Part shown: piece by piece, positions 61,246 to 64,000 of the stretch
Position numbering within the stretch: the first letter of the stretch is position 1
Layout of the letters: each line of letters begins with the position of its first letter
Source: Sandaracinobacteroides sp041675905
GTDB taxonomy: Bacteria > Pseudomonadota > Alphaproteobacteria > Sphingomonadales > Sphingomonadaceae
Assembly (NCBI GenBank): GCA_041675905.1
Contig: JBAYSX010000012.1
Span: 11,172-75,171 of the forward strand
Length of the DNA: 64,000 nt
Reading direction: 5' to 3'
Translations under genes and position numbers: made by a program
The notes under the pieces: model-generated
The model's database searches: none
Seen by the model: the letters and a program-made list of their open reading frames with translations, nothing else
Told to the model about the DNA's origin: nothing

Positions 61246-62910
61246 TTACTCGGCGGCTACGGGCTGCACGGGCCGGTCGCTCGCGGGATCATAGGCGGCA
61301 TCGGACAGCGGCGCTTCTTCCCGCAGGCGGCCCGCAATCGTCATCCAGATGTTGTAAACCATCACGGCGCCACCAGCGAGATAGAGCATCCCGCCCAGCA
61401 TACGAATGGTATAGTAGGGCTTCATCGCCGCCACGACCTCGGCGAAAGCATAGACGAGATAGCCGTCCTCTCCATACTCACGCCACATCAGACCCTGCAT
61501 GATGCCGGCGACCCACATGGATGACGCGTAGAGTACGATACCGAGCGTCGCCAGCCAGAAGTGCCAGTTGATCATGCGCAGCGAATACATGCGTTCTCGC
61601 CCCCAAAGCCGTGGCGTCATATAATAAACGGCGGCGAAGGTGATCATGCCGTTCCAGCCCAGCACGCCGGAGTGCACATGGCCGATGGTCCAGTCAGTGT
61701 AATGGCTCAGCGAATTGACCGTCTTGATCGACATCAGCGGTCCTTCGAACGTTGCCATGCCGTAAAAGGCGATGGCGAACACCATCATGCGAATGATCGG
61801 GTCAGTACGGATCTTGTCCCATGCGCCTTGCAGCGTCATCAGGCCGTTGATCATGCCGCCCCAGCTCGGCATCCACAGCATGATCGAAAAGACCATGCCC
61901 AGCGTCTGCGCCCAGTCCGGCAGGGCGGTATAGTGGAGGTGGTGCGGACCAGCCCAGATATACAGGAAGATCAGCGACCAGAAGTGCAGGATCGACAGGC
62001 GATAGCTGTAAATCGGTCGTTCGGCCTGTTTCGGCACGAAATAATACATCATGGCGAGGAAGGGCACGGTGAGGAAGAAGGCCACCGCGTTATGCCCGTA
62101 CCACCATTGCGTCAGCGCATCCTGGACGCCGGCAAAGGCCGAATAGGATTTGGAGCCAAAGATCGACACCGGGATCGCCAGATTATTGACGATGTGCAAC
62201 ATTGCGATCGCAATGATGAAGGCCAGATAAAACCAGTTCGCCACATAGATATGCGGCTCATGCCGGCGCACGATGGTGCCGACGAATACGATGAAATAGG
62301 CCACCCACACGATGGTGAGCCAGATATCGACATACCATTCCGGCTCGGCATATTCACGGCTGTTGGTAACGCCCATCAGATAGCCTGTGGCTGCCAGGAC
62401 GATGAACAGTTGATAGCCCCAGAATACGAAGCGCGCGAGGGCAGGGAAGGCCAGCCGCACCCGGCAGGTGCGCTGGACGACATAAAAACTGCTGGCAATC
62501 AGCGCATTGCCGCCAAAGGCGAAGATAGCGGCGGAAGTATGCAGAGGCCGCAACCGGCCGAAAGTGGTGAAGCTGTAATCGAGATTGAGCAGCGGGAAGG
62601 TAAGTTGGGCTGCGATGAATACGCCGGCCAGAAAAGCCACAACCGACCAGAAAACCGTGGCGACCACACCCCAGCGGATCACATCGTCATAATAGCGGTC
62701 ACTGACATTGGCCGGATGGCTGATGAGGCGCCCCAGTACCGGTATTTCCGACCGGGATGCGATTACCCCCGCGGTAATCAGCGCCGCGCCACAGATAATC
62801 AGCATATGGAGCGCGTAGCCGGCATCCTGCGCCAGCGCCGCGGCAGCGATCGCGGCGATGGCTACCGCCAGCCACGCCCCGACCTTGAAAACAAGGGACT
62901 CCATCGTCAT
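61246..62910 (-). CDS. ccoN: cbb3 oxidase catalytic subunit I (CcoN)
   Basis: This 554-residue haem-copper subunit has 12 or more membrane helices. Ligand regions include LRPLHTSAAIFAFGGNALIA (low-spin haem His), QWWYGHNAVAFFLTVP (His of the active-site copper, with Tyr), WAGPHHLHYTALPDW (two His) and WTIGHVHSGVLGWNG (haem ligands). It reduces oxygen to water with high affinity. The start at 62910 or 62904 is equally possible. A perfect FNR box lies 62 bases upstream. It heads the ccoNOQPGHIS operon. Confidence 0.97.
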   Translation of the reverse strand: MTMESLVFKVGAWLAVAIAAIAAAALAQDAGYALHMLIICGAALITAGVIASRSEIPVLGRLISHPANVSDRYYDDVIRWGVVATVFWSVVAFLAGVFIAAQLTFPLLNLDYSFTTFGRLRPLHTSAAIFAFGGNALIASSFYVVQRTCRVRLAFPALARFVFWGYQLFIVLAATGYLMGVTNSREYAEPEWYVDIWLTIVWVAYFIVFVGTIVRRHEPHIYVANWFYLAFIIAIAMLHIVNNLAIPVSIFGSKSYSAFAGVQDALTQWWYGHNAVAFFLTVPFLAMMYYFVPKQAERPIYSYRLSILHFWSLIFLYIWAGPHHLHYTALPDWAQTLGMVFSIMLWMPSWGGMINGLMTLQGAWDKIRTDPIIRMMVFAIAFYGMATFEGPLMSIKTVNSLSHYTDWTIGHVHSGVLGWNGMITFAAVYYMTPRLWGRERMYSLRMINWHFWLATLGIVLYASSMWVAGIMQGLMWREYGEDGYLVYAFAEVVAAMKPYYTIRMLGGMLYLAGGAVMVYNIWMTIAGRLREEAPLSDAAYDPASDRPVQPVAAE

Positions 62911-62971
62911 CCCGCACCTTCCAGACAAATTGCGCGTGGCCCGGCTGTCGCGCCGACGCCGGGCTCATGCA

Positions 62972-62985
62972 TTGATGTGGATCAA
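62972..62985 (-). promoter_or_regulatory. FNR/Anr/FixK box before ccoN
   Basis: TTGAT-GTGG-ATCAA is a perfect inverted repeat matching the TTGAT-N4-ATCAA operator of the Crp/Fnr family. It lies 62 bases before the ccoN ATG, a fitting position for activation of the cbb3 operon at low oxygen. The regulator is not in the window. Confidence 0.9.
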
Positions 62986-63079
62986 TGCGCCACCCGATAG
63001 CAGAAAGGGTGCGACGTGACGATGACAGGGGTTAGGGATAAGGCGCGAATTTTGCCGCATGCGACAACTGGTCCGTACT

Positions 63080-63847
63080 TTATTGCGACATTTTGGCCTT
63101 TTGCCACAGCAATTCCTGCTCGTCCGGCGACATTGTCCGAAAGCCCGGGGCTTTTTCCATCTGGCGAAAGCGCGACTCGAATTTGGCGTTGGCCTCGCGC
63201 AGCGCCGCCTCCGGGTCGATATCGAGGTGCCGAAGATAATTGACGACGGAAAACAGCAGGTCGCCGGCTTCCTCCTGACGCTGCTCTCTGTTTTCTGCGT
63301 GCTCAAGTTCCTGCAATTCTTCGTCAATTTTGGCACGCGGGCCACTTTTGTCCGGCCAGTCGAACCCGGTGCGCGCCGCGCGGGACGATAATTTCCGGGC
63401 GCGCGTCAGGGCAGGGAGGGTTAACGCGATGCCGTCCAGCACGGATTCACGCGGCTTCTCGGCGGCCTTTATCTCTTCCCATTGTTCACGCACGGTATCG
63501 GCTGATACCGAAAAGGTATCCGGGCCAAAAATATGGGGGTGCCGACGTTCCATTTTGGTAATGATCGCTGATACGACCTCCCCGATGGTGAAATGACCTT
63601 CCTCGGTGGCCATCCGCGCATGAAATACGACCTGCAGCAGCAGATCGCCCAGTTCGTCGCACAGGTCGCCCATATCCCCGCGCTGGATCGCATCGACGAC
63701 TTCATGGGCTTCTTCCAGCGTATAGGGCGCGATGCTGGCGAAATCCTGCGCACGATCCCAGGGGCAGCCATCAGGGCCGCGCAACCGGTCCATCACCGCA
63801 ATCAGCCGACCAAAGAGCGCCTCTGCACCAGTCTGATTTTTCACCAT
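63080..63847 (-). CDS. mazG: Nucleoside triphosphate pyrophosphohydrolase MazG
   Basis: This 255-residue protein has two tandem MazG domains. The first has CPWDRAQDFASIAPYTLEEAHEVVDAI and GDLCDELGDLLLQVVFHA, with the EExxE and ExxD magnesium sites. The second has EELQELEHAENREQRQEEAGDLLFSVVNYLRHL. It hydrolyses NTPs to NMP and pyrophosphate. In related genomes mazG often follows hflX; here it lies 8 kb away, on the other strand, beyond the cco operon. Confidence 0.95.
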   Translation of the reverse strand: MVKNQTGAEALFGRLIAVMDRLRGPDGCPWDRAQDFASIAPYTLEEAHEVVDAIQRGDMGDLCDELGDLLLQVVFHARMATEEGHFTIGEVVSAIITKMERRHPHIFGPDTFSVSADTVREQWEEIKAAEKPRESVLDGIALTLPALTRARKLSSRAARTGFDWPDKSGPRAKIDEELQELEHAENREQRQEEAGDLLFSVVNYLRHLDIDPEAALREANAKFESRFRQMEKAPGFRTMSPDEQELLWQKAKMSQ

Positions 63848-63914
63848 GGGGCTGCCTCCATTGCGCCATCCAATATGTTGATAATATATATTATGTTAAA
63901 TACAGATGGTTTTT

Positions 63915-64000
63915 CTACAGCATTGCGCTGCATCCGGCCGCTATCGCGGCGGCAAATCCCCGGTGTTCAAAACGCTCGACCAGATCGTTCCCGTAACTTC
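63915..64000 (-). CDS. C-terminal end of an unidentified gene, cut by the window edge
   Basis: A frame on the minus strand is open from the window edge to a TAG at 63915-63917 and gives 27 residues ending AAAIAAGCSAML. The stretch before it (YGNDLVERFEHRGFA) looks like real protein sequence, with charged and hydrophobic residues alternating as in a helix. Sixty-seven A/T-rich bases separate it from mazG. Too short for a family call. Confidence 0.4.
   Translation of the reverse strand, partial: SYGNDLVERFEHRGFAAAIAAGCSAML

Overview
The window looks like the chromosome of an alphaproteobacterium of the Sphingomonadales type. The evidence is a direct-repeat LexA box (GAAC-N7-GAAC) before imuA, high GC, a single long flgBCDEFGHIJK operon, a short FlgJ with a separate lytic transglycosylase, and Sphingomonas-like versions of RibA, LolA and the ccoNOQPGHIS set. 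No rRNA or species marker is present, so the order is inferred from gene content and style only.

Layout. (1) 1-7776: a GC-rich block with the end of an SRAP (YedK/HMCES-type) gene, two unrecognised genes, and the SOS mutagenesis cassette imuA-imuB-dnaE2 behind a LexA box. It ends at a complete tRNA-Arg(CCG). A 5'-half copy of the same tRNA lies 212 bases further right, which suggests an old integration boundary. (2) 8275-12335, minus strand: gph-lolA, a candidate structured RNA with its own promoter and terminator, then xth-ribA and an L,D-transpeptidase gene. (3) 12419-15617: glmU-glmS for UDP-GlcNAc synthesis. Next is an asparagine-synthase-like gene that uses a TTG start and has five AGCC repeats near its 5' end. 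(4) 17368-24505: polA, a YbaY/YscW-domain exported protein, truB, rpsO and pnp. (5) 24608-32513: a lipoprotein, the gloA-gloB-M3 peptidase operon, a SIMPL protein, sufE, glpQ and uvrC. (6) 32539-51051: flagellar genes. A minus-strand operon runs flgB to flgL, then motA and motB. Divergent flgA, flgM and a very large flagellin are on the plus strand, with fliA, flhA and a transglycosylase gene beyond them. A Gdx/SugE-type SMR transporter lies between the flagellin and fliA. (7) 51175-54992: clpP, clpX, hfq, hflX. (8) 54979-62910: the complete cbb3 oxidase structural and assembly operon behind a perfect FNR/Anr box. (9) mazG and the end of one further gene.

How the parts work together. The flagellar section shows a readable hierarchy. 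Two perfect sigma-54 promoters face away from each other between flgB and flgA, with inverted repeats between them that could bind an activator. FliA (sigma-28) and its antagonist FlgM are both encoded here, and a sigma-28-like promoter precedes the flagellin. The cco operon has everything needed to make and mature a high-affinity oxidase (subunits N, O, Q, P; copper, redox and assembly factors G, H, I, S) under an oxygen-responsive site. The imuA-imuB-dnaE2 cassette has its own SOS operator. I found no CRISPR array, insertion sequence, integrase gene or phage structural gene.
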